Below the pieces are notes generated by a model that was not told where the DNA came from, did no database searches, and saw only the letters and a program-made list of their open reading frames with translations. DNA of 64,000 bases. Origin: Bacterioplanes sp965233665 (lineage in GTDB: Bacteria > Pseudomonadota > Gammaproteobacteria > Pseudomonadales > Oceanobacteraceae). The position numbers and the translations under genes were made by a program. The stretch is from positions 1-64,000 of the forward strand of contig CBDDTG010000027.1 in NCBI GenBank assembly GCA_965233665.1, given 5' to 3'. This document shows, one piece after another, positions 35,504 to 44,842 of the stretch. Numbering within the stretch: position 1 is the stretch's first letter; the number at the start of each line of letters is the position of its first letter.

Positions 35504-35505
35504 AT

Positions 35506-37881
35506 ATGAGCTTAAGCATTGCCCTTATTGCCCCAAGTCCGGTGCCCTACACCCCGGGTGGTGCGGAGAACTTATGGCATGGCTTGCAGCAGGCTATTCA
35601 AGAGCATACATCGCACCGGGTAGAAATGATTAAACTGCCCAGTGCAGAAAAAACCTTCGGCCAATTATTGGCCAGCTATCGCGCCTTCAGTGAACTGGAT
35701 TTAACGCATTTTGATGTGGTTGTCAGTGGCAAATATCCGGCCTGGATGGTCGATCACCCACATCATGTGTGCTATGTGCTGCACAAGTTACGCGGTTTAT
35801 ACGACACCTACGGGCGCACCGGCCTGCCGACAGAGCTACCGCCATTGCCGGCATTGTTGCAACCCTTGCATGCCCTGCTGGCTGCTCAGCCGGAACGTAG
35901 CTTGCTTGAGCCGCTGTTTGATTTGTGCGAACAGGGTTTGCAGCGCTACCCACACTTGTTTGCATTTCCTGGGCCGCTTACCCGCGCTGTTATTCATAAA
36001 CTCGATGCCATCGCTCAGCGCCCAGGAGCGATAAAGCATTACGCTGCCATCTCTGGTACGGTCGCCAGTCGCGAGGGGTATTTCCCGTCGGGTGCGAATG
36101 TGCGTGTGATTCACCCGCCGGTCAGTGGCAAGCAGCCCAAGCCGGGAAGGGGGCGGTACGTGTTTACCGCCAGTCGTATTGATGAGCCCAAACGCTTAGA
36201 TTTATTAGTGCAGGCTTATCAGCAAGTACCGGGTAATGTGCCATTTAAAATTGCTGGCACGGGTCCACAGCTGAAGCGCCTGCAGCAACAAACGAAAAAT
36301 GACCCACGTATTCAATGGCTAGGGCACATTAATGAGGCTGAGTTACAGCGCTGTTACAGCGAGGCCTTGTTTGTTCCTTTTGTGCCTGATGATGAGGACT
36401 ACGGCTTAATTACCCTGGAGGCAATGCATGCTGGCAAAGCGGTATTAACCACCCGCGATGCTGGAGGTGTCACCGAGCTAGTAGAAGACGGCGTTAATGG
36501 TCGTATCTGCGAGCCAATGCCGCAGGCTTTGGCTGAGATTATGGACAGTTGGTTGCAGCGGCCACAGTTATGTCGTCAGCTTGGGCGTGTGAGTAAGCAA
36601 CGTGCTCAACACATCAATTGGCCCGGAGCGGTGCAACAGTTACTTCATTGCAGTGAGCTGATGCTTGCGCCTCCCTCGGTTCGGGCGGATAAAACACCGC
36701 ATATTGTTGTTGCTGCCACTTTGCCGGCCTGGCCTGTGCAGGGCGGTGGGCAATCGCGTTTGTATCATTTATATCGCGAAGTCGCGCGGCATTGCCCGGT
36801 CACCTTGGTGGCATTGGGCGAAGACAGTCGTGATGAATGGTTAGCGCCTGGCTTTCGGCAAATTGTGCGGCCCTATAGCGACAGTCAGCACCGCATCAGC
36901 GGCGGTGTGTATAACGCCACGGGTGCAGAAATCAGCGATGTTTTGGCACACATAACTGCCACCAGTAATTTAAATTACATGCATGCACTGCAGCGTTGTT
37001 GTGCCTCGGCCTCTTTGGTGGTGGTCAGTCACCCTTATTTGCATCGTGCGGTGCGAGCAGTATGGCAAGGGCCTATGGTCTATGAGGCACAAGACGTCGA
37101 ATACGACGTAAAAACACCGGCGCTTCAAAAAACGCCGCAAAGTCGGCATGTGTTGCAACGTATTTACCAGTTAGAGAAACACTGCTTGCAAGACAGCCGC
37201 GCCGTGTTGGTGTGTGCCGATACCGATGCCCAGCGTTTGCAACAACTTTACTCAAGGCCCGTCGCCACCTTGGTGGTGCCCAATGGCACCGACTGCAGTG
37301 CGTTGCCGTTTGTTGATTTGCAAAAGCGCTATCAGCGTTTGCAGCAACTGGGCATTGATAACGACGTGGTGCTGTTTATGGGGAGCCGTCACCCACCTAA
37401 TGTGGAAGCCGCCCAGCAAATGATGTTGATGGCCGAGCAGTTGCCACAATTCGAGTTTTGGCTGATGGGCAGTGTGTGCTCTCACCCAAGTTTTTTGTCA
37501 GTGCCAGGTAATGTTCGCTTGCTCGGTATGGTTGATGAAAGTTTGCGTCGACAAGTGTTGGCCACCGCGACTCTAGCGTTAAACCCAATGCTCAGTGGTT
37601 CTGGTACTAACTTAAAAATGCTCGACTACACCGCCTCAGGGATCAATGTCATCAGTACCGAGTTCGGTTTGCGGGGGTTAAATTTTGCTCACTTGCAAGA
37701 TTTAATCATTGCTGACATTGGTGGTTTTTCGCACAAAATTGATGAGTTTTTGCAGTTTTCTGTCTCGCAGCGCCAGCGTCTGGCTCAGAGTGCAAGGGCC
37801 TCTACAGAAAATCTTTACGATTGGTCGGTCTGTGCGCAGCCCTTTGTGCAATGCCTCACAGAGCTTGAGTTGGCGCACTAA
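35506..37881 (+). CDS. Two-domain glycosyltransferase (tandem GT4 modules)
   Basis: The 791-residue protein contains two GT-B units. Module 1 (about 1-385) has P-G-G-A-E-N-L-W-H-G, F-T-A-S-R-I-D-E-P-K-R-L-D and D-E-D-Y-G-L-I-T-L-E-A-M. Module 2 (about 397-791) has G-G-G-Q-S-R-L-Y-H, V-V-P-N-G-T-D and S-G-S-G-T-N-L-K-M-L-D-Y with the donor-site acidic residue replaced in context. Tandem GTs like E. coli WbdA build repeating mannan units with two linkages in one polypeptide, a plausible role here. It ends the wzm operon; the stop lies 345 bp before the surface-protein gene. Confidence 0.87.
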   Translation: MSLSIALIAPSPVPYTPGGAENLWHGLQQAIQEHTSHRVEMIKLPSAEKTFGQLLASYRAFSELDLTHFDVVVSGKYPAWMVDHPHHVCYVLHKLRGLYDTYGRTGLPTELPPLPALLQPLHALLAAQPERSLLEPLFDLCEQGLQRYPHLFAFPGPLTRAVIHKLDAIAQRPGAIKHYAAISGTVASREGYFPSGANVRVIHPPVSGKQPKPGRGRYVFTASRIDEPKRLDLLVQAYQQVPGNVPFKIAGTGPQLKRLQQQTKNDPRIQWLGHINEAELQRCYSEALFVPFVPDDEDYGLITLEAMHAGKAVLTTRDAGGVTELVEDGVNGRICEPMPQALAEIMDSWLQRPQLCRQLGRVSKQRAQHINWPGAVQQLLHCSELMLAPPSVRADKTPHIVVAATLPAWPVQGGGQSRLYHLYREVARHCPVTLVALGEDSRDEWLAPGFRQIVRPYSDSQHRISGGVYNATGAEISDVLAHITATSNLNYMHALQRCCASASLVVVSHPYLHRAVRAVWQGPMVYEAQDVEYDVKTPALQKTPQSRHVLQRIYQLEKHCLQDSRAVLVCADTDAQRLQQLYSRPVATLVVPNGTDCSALPFVDLQKRYQRLQQLGIDNDVVLFMGSRHPPNVEAAQQMMLMAEQLPQFEFWLMGSVCSHPSFLSVPGNVRLLGMVDESLRRQVLATATLALNPMLSGSGTNLKMLDYTASGINVISTEFGLRGLNFAHLQDLIIADIGGFSHKIDEFLQFSVSQRQRLAQSARASTENLYDWSVCAQPFVQCLTELELAH

Positions 37882-38063
37882 ACGACGCAGTTTTGCAGTT
37901 GACGTGCTTAACTGCTGGTGGCATTGTCAACGCCGATTCTAGGATTGAGAAGTTATTCAACTCCTCGTCACGTGGCAGCATCGTTCATTTACCTTGCTTG
38001 CTTGTGTCCTAGAAGGCACCTTTCAGCGAACGCTGCAAGGTAGGGGAGTAACGGAAGGACTTC

Positions 38064-38093
38064 TTTACAACCCTTATGGCTTGTGCCTAGAAT
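38064..38093 (+). promoter_or_regulatory. Candidate promoter of the surface-layer protein gene
   Basis: TTTACA (38064-38069) and TAGAAT (38088-38093) are separated by 18 bp. The -10 is in a CCTAGAATT context identical to that of the type I secretion promoter at 21756. It implies a leader of about 125 nt. Confidence 0.45.
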
Positions 38094-38226
38094 TCGCTGC
38101 GTTGCAGTGCGATTCTGCACGATTATGGGAGCAGGAACGCATCATCATGCATGAAGTGATCGCTCCTGACTTCTACGCAGTAATAAATTGATCAATTTGT
38201 TAGCAAAGCTAATGGAGAAAACGTAA
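38094..38226 (+). other. Long 5' leader of the surface-layer protein gene
   Basis: No gene is supported in the whole 345-bp gap (37882-38226). The leader half includes GTGC/GCAC at ~38107-38120 and an imperfect larger hairpin bounded by GGAGC (38128-38132) and GCTCC (38162-38166). A GGAGAAAACGTAA ribosome-site region precedes the ATG. Structured leaders of this kind often stabilise abundant S-layer mRNAs; here this is inference. Confidence 0.4.
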
Positions 38227-41200
38227 ATGGCTTTTACCACTGATGAGCTGAATGTAATTCGCAGCTATATCGCTTACACAGGCGTAGCGCCGACGCAAGC
38301 TGAGCTGGAAGCGGCATTCGATCAAGAAAACATATTTGATTTTGCTGAAGCACTGATTGCTGGCAATACTCAAACCAACACAGAATTCGTCACTGCACTG
38401 TACCAAAACCTGCTGGGTCGCGAGCCTGATGCCGGTGGTCTGGAGTTCTGGACTGGCTTGATGTCAGCGTCTCAGGGCCTGTTGGCTCTCAGCAAAGACC
38501 AGGTTCTGTTGGCGTTCCAACAAGAAGCGACTAAAGCAGCTAACGACGGCGCTGTGGTAACAGGCAAAGTTGAAGCAGCTGAGCAAGCTGGCCTGACGAC
38601 TGACGACGGTTCGTTTGGCTCAACTGGTCCTGTTACTCCTACTGATGACGAGTACCTTGACCGTACGTTCGATGCCACGCCTGGTGACTCTGACGTTAAA
38701 GGTTGGGAAGACGACGCTGACATCGGCAACGTTGGTACTGACATCGGTGATGATTTGGATAGCCTGCCTACTTCTAAGTCTCACAAAATCTATAACGTTG
38801 GCTACAACGCTATGGCTGAAGGCAAAGGCTTCATTAGCGCGAACTACACCTTTGACTTGAGCAATCAGTTAGGTGAGTTCGGTGACTACGAGGCTTACTT
38901 CCTGAGCCCAGTACTGACCAACACCACCACCACAGTTGGTAACTCTCTGGTTGTCGAACTGATTGACCGTCATGCAGCTACTGACGCGGAAGCTCTGGAA
39001 TTCGTTGCAATCCAGTCTTTCAGCTTCAAAATCGACGGTGTTACTTACGTTATTGAATCAGCAGATTTGCTGAACGCTTCATCTTATGACGAAGTGTTGG
39101 CAGCGGTTCAAGCAGGTCTTACAGATCTGGGTATTAACGACAAAGTTGAAGCTAGCCTGGGCAGCCAGTTCCAGCGTGAGCAAACCGACCCAGACACTCA
39201 GGCGACCACTGGTGCGCTGCTGAACGGTACTCAGATCGTTATCGAAGCTAAGGGCAGCCAAGTGCTGGACCGTGGTGGCTTCCAAACGGGTGAAAAAGCC
39301 GGTGCGGATCGCAACATCGACTTGGCGGCTCGTCAGGACGTAACTGACACCTCTGTAACCAGCTCTCTGGTTGCAACCAATCTGGAACTGGACAACATTG
39401 GTTTTGGTTCACAAGGTGGTTCAATCAACATCTCTGGCCAATCAGCGTCTCTGAAAGGTGTTCAAGAGTTCAACATCGATGCAGATGGTACTGCAGTATG
39501 GCTGACTGAGCTGTCTTCAGAGCCTCTGCGTGGTCGTACCTTGGACAAGTTGGAAGTTATCAACCTGACTGGTGGTGCTGACAACTTCCACATTGGTAAA
39601 GAGCAAGTTGGTGGTGCGGTTGGTTACAGCGCATTTACCGGTGCTGGCGATGAAGCAGGTATTGAAGACGTTCGCGAATTCAATGCAGGTAGCTTCAACG
39701 GTAACATCCGTATCGATGCTGACGTTACTCACGACGTGATCGCGCGTGACTTCAACCTGACCGACAACCAAAACAACCCTTCAACCGACAACAGCGACTT
39801 CATGTACACCTTCGGTGGCGGTGATGACCTGTTGTACCTGGACTTCGCACAAGAAGTAGTTGCGTATGAAGACGCTACTTTGACTGTCAGCACCGGTGCT
39901 GGTGAAGACACGGTTGTAGTGACTTTGGTTGATTCTGACCCTGTGTTGAACGCCAACTGGTATGCTGATCATCAGCGTCAGGACAATGTGAGCATCGACA
40001 CCGGCGCTGGTGACGACACCGTTCGCACTCCTGGTCAGGGCGACATGAACATCAGCACGGGTGCTGGTGATGATACTGTTTACACCGATAACAGCGGCTC
40101 TGTAAATTACATTCTGACCGACACCAATGGAAATGGCGACGTCGAAGGTACTGATACTGCAGATGATGCTGCTAAGGCACACTGGGTATTCGGTGCATCG
40201 GCTGACGATGTAACGGACCTGGCGGGTAATGCACTGGCGCCTGCGTTCTTGTACGAAGGCAAGCTGACCGTTACCTTCTCTGGCGCACAAACCGCTGGTG
40301 GTGGTGTTGCGGCAGCAGCTGCTGCGCAAAACACGGTTGGTTGGGAGTCGATTGAAGTTGACATTCCTACTGCCGATAACTACGCAGTGGACCAGCGTCA
40401 CATCAACCAAGCCATCAAAGAAGCCATCAATACTGACCCTGTATTGAGCAAGCTGTTGCTGGCGAAAGACGGTGCAGATAACACTCTGGTGATCGAATCT
40501 TTGATCGACGGCGAGTTTGCTGCTGACGACTTGGTGTACAACGTAACGTCTACCACCATCGATGGCTCAACTGCAGCAGGCGTTATCACTGCTTACCAGA
40601 ACTTTGCAGGTGACTCTACTGCGGTATTCGGTGCTGCTCAAGCAGCCAACGCTGCAACAGTCGCTGCACAAGACGGTACTAACCCTGACTTGGCATCTGA
40701 CGGTGCTGGTACTGACATCGTTGGTGCTGCAAGTGGTTTGCAAAGCAACAACGTTATCAACCTGGGTCAAGGTGCTGATGATGTGCTGGTGCTGGGCACC
40801 GAGGCCAACAGCAACGATGAAATCGTTATGACTGGCTACGGTCTGGGTACTAACCACATCGTTAACTTCGACGATAGCGCAGGTACTGGCATTGACCAGC
40901 TGAACCTGACTGCGTACCTGACCACTCAAACCAGTGCTTCTGGCTCTTCAACGTCTGCTGTTGCAGTTGCTACTACCGGTGTTGACGCTATTGTTGCTGG
41001 TGCTGCGAACACTGCTGCTGCGAACTCAGTGACTGAAATCACTGGCTTCGACTCAACAGCTGTTGCGGGTGAAACTTGGGATGCGATGACAGCCGCTAAC
41101 GTGCTGAACGCTTTCCAAGACAACACCAACGCTTACGGTAACCTGGATGATGACTTCGATGCGGCTGCCGCATTGGCGAACATCCTGGGCAATGATCGTA

Positions 41201-41364
41201 AGCACATCGTTGCTATCGAAAACGATAACAACGCTGGTGAGTACAAGTTCTTCGAACTGACCTCTGCAGACGACACTCAAGAGTTCACTGCAGCTCAGTT
41301 GATTGGTACCGTGGACTTCGGTGCTAACGTAGACTTTGCTTCCAATGACATTCTGGTAGGTTAA
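38227..41364 (+). CDS. Secreted acidic RTX/DUF4214 protein, probable S-layer protein
   Basis: The 1045-residue protein is very acidic, contains no cysteine and lacks a Sec signal, all typical of type I cargo. DUF4214 covers about residues 57-105 (Y-Q-N-L-L-G-R-E-P-D-A-G-G-L-E-F-W-T). Calcium-binding RTX-like nonapeptides appear at about 529 (G-G-G-D-D), 557 (T-G-A-G-E-D-T), 592 and 611 (T-G-A-G-D-D-T), and 846 (L-G-Q-G-A-D-D-V). The C-terminus ends V-D-F-A-S-N-D-I-L-V-G, resembling type I signals. Codon choice is strongly skewed (CTG, GGT, CGT, AAC, GCT), unlike its neighbours, which suggests very high expression. A long leader, a strong terminator and a SapC gene follow the same theme. S-layer function is inferred. 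Confidence 0.82.
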   Translation: MAFTTDELNVIRSYIAYTGVAPTQAELEAAFDQENIFDFAEALIAGNTQTNTEFVTALYQNLLGREPDAGGLEFWTGLMSASQGLLALSKDQVLLAFQQEATKAANDGAVVTGKVEAAEQAGLTTDDGSFGSTGPVTPTDDEYLDRTFDATPGDSDVKGWEDDADIGNVGTDIGDDLDSLPTSKSHKIYNVGYNAMAEGKGFISANYTFDLSNQLGEFGDYEAYFLSPVLTNTTTTVGNSLVVELIDRHAATDAEALEFVAIQSFSFKIDGVTYVIESADLLNASSYDEVLAAVQAGLTDLGINDKVEASLGSQFQREQTDPDTQATTGALLNGTQIVIEAKGSQVLDRGGFQTGEKAGADRNIDLAARQDVTDTSVTSSLVATNLELDNIGFGSQGGSINISGQSASLKGVQEFNIDADGTAVWLTELSSEPLRGRTLDKLEVINLTGGADNFHIGKEQVGGAVGYSAFTGAGDEAGIEDVREFNAGSFNGNIRIDADVTHDVIARDFNLTDNQNNPSTDNSDFMYTFGGGDDLLYLDFAQEVVAYEDATLTVSTGAGEDTVVVTLVDSDPVLNANWYADHQRQDNVSIDTGAGDDTVRTPGQGDMNISTGAGDDTVYTDNSGSVNYILTDTNGNGDVEGTDTADDAAKAHWVFGASADDVTDLAGNALAPAFLYEGKLTVTFSGAQTAGGGVAAAAAAQNTVGWESIEVDIPTADNYAVDQRHINQAIKEAINTDPVLSKLLLAKDGADNTLVIESLIDGEFAADDLVYNVTSTTIDGSTAAGVITAYQNFAGDSTAVFGAAQAANAATVAAQDGTNPDLASDGAGTDIVGAASGLQSNNVINLGQGADDVLVLGTEANSNDEIVMTGYGLGTNHIVNFDDSAGTGIDQLNLTAYLTTQTSASGSSTSAVAVATTGVDAIVAGAANTAAANSVTEITGFDSTAVAGETWDAMTAANVLNAFQDNTNAYGNLDDDFDAAAALANILGNDRKHIVAIENDNNAGEYKFFELTSADDTQEFTAAQLIGTVDFGANVDFASNDILVG

Positions 41365-41391
41365 TCTTCACGATTAATTGACGATTGTCGG

Positions 41392-41420
41392 GCCCCGCAC
41401 ATTGTGCGGGGCTTTTTTTT
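41392..41420 (+). terminator. Strong rho-independent terminator after the surface-layer gene
   Basis: GCCCCGCAC and GTGCGGGGC form a perfect 9-bp GC-rich stem with an ATT loop and eight T residues. It sits 28 bp after the stop codon, so the downstream sapC-like gene gets only read-through or its own promoter. Confidence 0.95.
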
Positions 41421-41438
41421 GTCTATTTCGGAGGTTAA

Positions 41439-42209
41439 ATGTCGAATATCGTTGCATTGTCTAAGCAAAAGCATGCGCATTTGCGGCTGCTCAAAGCTTG
41501 GTGCGCACCCACCGCGAGGCCTGCCGTAGTGCCTGTGGTTGCAGAAGAACTGGCAAACATCATCGCCATGACGCCTGTTGTTTTTGTTGCCACAAACAAC
41601 GGCTACGACCTGGTCGCTCTGCAAGCACTTTCACCATCCAAAAACTTGTTTATTTCTCCTGATGGAAAGTGGGTGGGTGGCTATATGCCGGCCTGGTATC
41701 GCTGTCACCCCCTGTCTGTGGCCGTGACGCAGCAGACACCCGTGGTGTGCATAGACCTAGACAGTGATAGGGTGACGGAGGCCAATTCCGATGGCAGCGT
41801 TCCTATTTTTCTGGAACATGGCCAGTTGTCGGAGCGTGCACAGCAGCAGGTGGAGTTTATTCAGCGTTTTGAAATGAGTCGGCAGCGTCTTCAAGCTTGT
41901 ATTCAGGCTCTAAAAGACAGTGATGTCATCGCACCTTGGCATGTTTCGTTGAACGATGACTCGGATGAAGAAACTCCCCTCTCTGGTTTATTTCATATTA
42001 ACGAGGCCAAGTTAAAAGCTCTGCAAGGTGCTGAACTTGAGCAGTTAAATCAGTCGGGCGCTTTGTCCATCGCTTATGCCCAGTTGTTATCTGAGCATCG
42101 CTTGTCTGGCCTGGTCAAATTGAGTAATGCGGTGGCGAAAATGCAAACAGACTGTAAACCGGTGGAGTTTGATGACCTGTTTGAAGATGATGACAATCTA
42201 AAATTTTAA
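41439..42209 (+). CDS. SapC family protein
   Basis: The 256-residue protein matches the SapC family, named from the Campylobacter fetus S-layer locus. Visible family features are the N-terminal V-(V/L)-(A/P)-L start, F-V-A-T-N-N-G-Y-D-L-V-A-L-Q-A-L-S, N-L-F-I-S-P-D-G-K-W-V-G-G-Y-M-P-A-W-Y-R-C-H-P, and a conserved helical C-terminus. No signal peptide is seen, so it is likely cytoplasmic. SapC proteins are repeatedly found beside type I-secreted surface proteins, but their biochemical role is not established. Follows the surface-protein gene by 75 bp, past the terminator; GGAGG ribosome site. Confidence 0.87.
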   Translation: MSNIVALSKQKHAHLRLLKAWCAPTARPAVVPVVAEELANIIAMTPVVFVATNNGYDLVALQALSPSKNLFISPDGKWVGGYMPAWYRCHPLSVAVTQQTPVVCIDLDSDRVTEANSDGSVPIFLEHGQLSERAQQQVEFIQRFEMSRQRLQACIQALKDSDVIAPWHVSLNDDSDEETPLSGLFHINEAKLKALQGAELEQLNQSGALSIAYAQLLSEHRLSGLVKLSNAVAKMQTDCKPVEFDDLFEDDDNLKF

Positions 42210-42229
42210 AAGTCTGACGGTGTTTGGGT

Positions 42230-42880
42230 ATGAGAGTATTAGCGTGTTCAGTAATAGCTGTGACAACTTTTTTGACGGCATGTGGTGGCAGCTCGTCGGG
42301 AGGAAGCAGTGACGAAGGTGTTCGTCCATTGCCGGGCCCAAATGGGACGATAATTGGAGAGCGTTATCAGCCTTTGGGGGACGATAAAGCGCTATTGCAA
42401 GATACTGTTACCAGCCTAGTTTGGAAGCGGTGTTCGCTTGGTCAGCGCTGGGATGATGCCTTGTCTAATTGCATGGGCAGTGCGCAAGCTACCTCATGGC
42501 CAGTGGCGATCAGTTATATCGATCAGGATGGTTTTCGCCTGCCAACACTGGAAGAGCTGAGTAGCTTGGTATATTGCAACGACATCCATGGTGGCACTGA
42601 GCAGATTGGCGACCTGGATATTTGGCAGGGCTGCCCTGATGCTAGCCTTTCTCCTACTGTGTTGAATGACGCATTTACTAGCGTTGAACAGGGAACATAT
42701 TGGGTTTCAGATGATAGTCCTAATGCAGAAGACTTGAAGCTTGGAGTGAACTTCACTTTGGGAAAAGTCAGTGATTTAAACAATCCGCAAGCGGGTTATC
42801 CTGTGCTTTTGGTGCGTGATCCTGAAGATAACAACCCCACTGCCGCAGACGGTGTTTCGACTTGGGTTGAACCCGACTAG
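42230..42880 (+). CDS. DUF1566 (Lcl C-terminal) lipoprotein
   Basis: I choose the ATG at 42230, giving 216 residues. The signal peptide ends L-T-A-C-G-G-S-S, so it is lipidated. The rest is a DUF1566-type domain: L-V-W-K-R-C-S-L-G-Q-x-W...W-P-V-A-I-S-Y-I...G-F-R-L-P-T-L-E-E-L, then Y-W-V-S-D and a late V-R-D. Domains of this kind occur in surface and adhesin-like proteins. It sits 20 bp after sapC, probably in one unit. Function unknown. Confidence 0.78.
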   Translation: MRVLACSVIAVTTFLTACGGSSSGGSSDEGVRPLPGPNGTIIGERYQPLGDDKALLQDTVTSLVWKRCSLGQRWDDALSNCMGSAQATSWPVAISYIDQDGFRLPTLEELSSLVYCNDIHGGTEQIGDLDIWQGCPDASLSPTVLNDAFTSVEQGTYWVSDDSPNAEDLKLGVNFTLGKVSDLNNPQAGYPVLLVRDPEDNNPTAADGVSTWVEPD

Positions 42881-42957
42881 CGAATATACTCCCCACCCCT
42901 TTGTGTCTGTTCAGGGCGGGCTTCTTAGCCTGCTCCATTGTATTGTTAAGGATGTTG

Positions 42958-44682
42958 ATGTTCCGTTCACTTGGGTGGTTTTGGTCTTGTGGCTTATTGC
43001 TACTTGTCTTGTTATTGAATGGCGCCATTCCCGGTTTGCTGCTGCCTACGGCAGGCCAGGCAGGATGGGTTTTAGGCTTTGCAGATTCAATGCAGCAGCA
43101 AGGTTGGTTCAATCTTTATGCTGTGCATTTTGGTATTCCACAGCCGGCAGCCATGGCTTTTGGCTTACCCGGGGCGTGGCTGAGCGGCGTTCTGATGCGC
43201 TTAGGTATCGAACCTATGTCGGCGTACGCACTTACGGTCGCGGCATGGTTATCGTTGGCGTTCTTTTCGGCAAGGCAGCTTGCTAAAGAGTGGGGAGCTA
43301 ATGTATGGCTCGCCTCGCTACTTGCCACGGTGTGGTTAATTCAGCCAATCATCATACATCATCAGGGTTATTCAATGCTGGCGAGTGGTATGGCATTGCT
43401 AAGTTGCTATTTCCTGTCGTTATGGTGGTGGTTGAATCGAGGGCGTCGCTACTGGTTATTATACGCGCTAGCTGCCCTGTTTTCGCTGTTTATGGATGGT
43501 TATAGCTTTATGCTATTCGCCGTAGGAGCGAGTGCTATTTTGGCAGCTCATATGTATCAGCAGCGTCGCTTAAATGCTGAATTAATTGTTGGGCACATTC
43601 TAGCAATGGGCCTGGCTTATGCGTGCTACACCAGCTATATCGGCACGACTCAATATGCTCCTTCAGGAATGGATTTTTTCCGCGGCTGGGGAGTGGATCT
43701 CACTTACTGGTTGCAACCGAGCAAAGGCATGCATTGGCTTGCGGATGTGTTCAACCTGAGTGAGCCGCGTTACATGTCCAAGCACTTTGGCGATTTTTCA
43801 GTCTGGGAAACTACCTTCATTCTTCCACTGCTATTAGCTTTGGTCGTATTGCTGGTGTTGAATAGGCTGAACCGAGTAGAAATGGGGGCTGTACCTCGCT
43901 CGTGGTTGTTTGGTGCAGTCTTAGCCATGCTGTTTGCGGGCTACATGGCAATGGGACCATCCTTTAAGCTGGCATCGTACAAACCCGAAGGCATTGTCTT
44001 GGGCGGGGGGATGGCGGCAGAGTACGCTAGATTTTCTACCGGCAGCCATATCATTTCTGAAAACATCCCTGGGTTTTCAGCTATGCGTGCAAGTTACCGT
44101 TGGACAGGTCTCTTGGTGTTTATGCTTTGGGTTACTCTTGTCATATTGATGGTGAAGCGCTCCCGTCTAAGCGTGGCCTTTATCGGCAGCCTTTTGGTCA
44201 TTAGCTATTTACCCAATGTGCCAGAGCGCATTGAAAAATATCGTGAGTACTTTGAGGATTTTCAGAACTTCGATGAACAGTTTCGTGAGCCACTCGCGGA
44301 TGACGTGGCTCCCGGTGAAATCGTGGTGTTTTTACCTTGGGGAAATGACTTCGCAGCAAACTACCTTGCTCCGGCAGTTGGAGTGCGATCACTCAACATA
44401 GGTGGTGATAAAAATGTGCAGCAAGCCTCACAGCATTGGCCCGACTGGATGAAGCCGTTAGGGCGTGGCAGCATTCAATCTCCGTATGCAAAGTCTGTCG
44501 CTACGGCTCTGCAGCAAGGGGAAGTCGATGCAGTGGTTATTCCCAAAGTTGATATGTTATGGGCTCCACATAATTGGCCGAGTGAACGCATTGGTCCTTT
44601 CGATCGTCCAACGATAGAGCAGCTTAGAACAATGTCAGATCGACAGGTGCTTGAGAGACCTCGTTATTGGTTGGTGCGTTAG
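42958..44682 (+). CDS. Polytopic membrane protein, GT-C glycosyltransferase-like
   Basis: The chosen ATG at 42958 has AAGGA 5 nt upstream (an ATG at 42952 is the alternative). It is about 574 residues, with about 11-13 transmembrane helices in the first 430, then a soluble ~145-residue periplasmic domain ending P-R-Y-W-L-V-R. The arrangement resembles GT-C enzymes that use polyprenyl-phosphate sugars; an early loop (residues 35-50) has a D in a likely catalytic site. No specific family is recognised. With the GT2 and flippase-like genes at 46819 and 47771 it could modify the O-polysaccharide in the periplasm (Gtr-like). That role is inference. Confidence 0.6.
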   Translation: MFRSLGWFWSCGLLLLVLLLNGAIPGLLLPTAGQAGWVLGFADSMQQQGWFNLYAVHFGIPQPAAMAFGLPGAWLSGVLMRLGIEPMSAYALTVAAWLSLAFFSARQLAKEWGANVWLASLLATVWLIQPIIIHHQGYSMLASGMALLSCYFLSLWWWLNRGRRYWLLYALAALFSLFMDGYSFMLFAVGASAILAAHMYQQRRLNAELIVGHILAMGLAYACYTSYIGTTQYAPSGMDFFRGWGVDLTYWLQPSKGMHWLADVFNLSEPRYMSKHFGDFSVWETTFILPLLLALVVLLVLNRLNRVEMGAVPRSWLFGAVLAMLFAGYMAMGPSFKLASYKPEGIVLGGGMAAEYARFSTGSHIISENIPGFSAMRASYRWTGLLVFMLWVTLVILMVKRSRLSVAFIGSLLVISYLPNVPERIEKYREYFEDFQNFDEQFREPLADDVAPGEIVVFLPWGNDFAANYLAPAVGVRSLNIGGDKNVQQASQHWPDWMKPLGRGSIQSPYAKSVATALQQGEVDAVVIPKVDMLWAPHNWPSERIGPFDRPTIEQLRTMSDRQVLERPRYWLVR

Positions 44683-44842
44683 TTTTTCTCCATTGCCAAA
44701 GCCGGCAAAGCGGCAAACGCTGCGTCAGCGCTGTGTTAGCATCAAGTAAGGGTTGCCGGCTGAGCTTGTGCACTAGCAGCCAGCTGGCATAATGTCGGCA
44801 ATTGCGTCTTCTATTTGGCGGACACCACTTTCAGGGATTTTC

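Noticed and set aside
37994..38191. 65-codon frame in the leader of the surface-protein gene
   Set aside because: No ribosome site, no family features; promoter-like and hairpin elements explain the region better.
39781..40410. 209-codon antisense frame in the surface-protein gene
   Set aside because: A product of the biased codon usage of the sense gene; the antisense protein is low-complexity with no homology.
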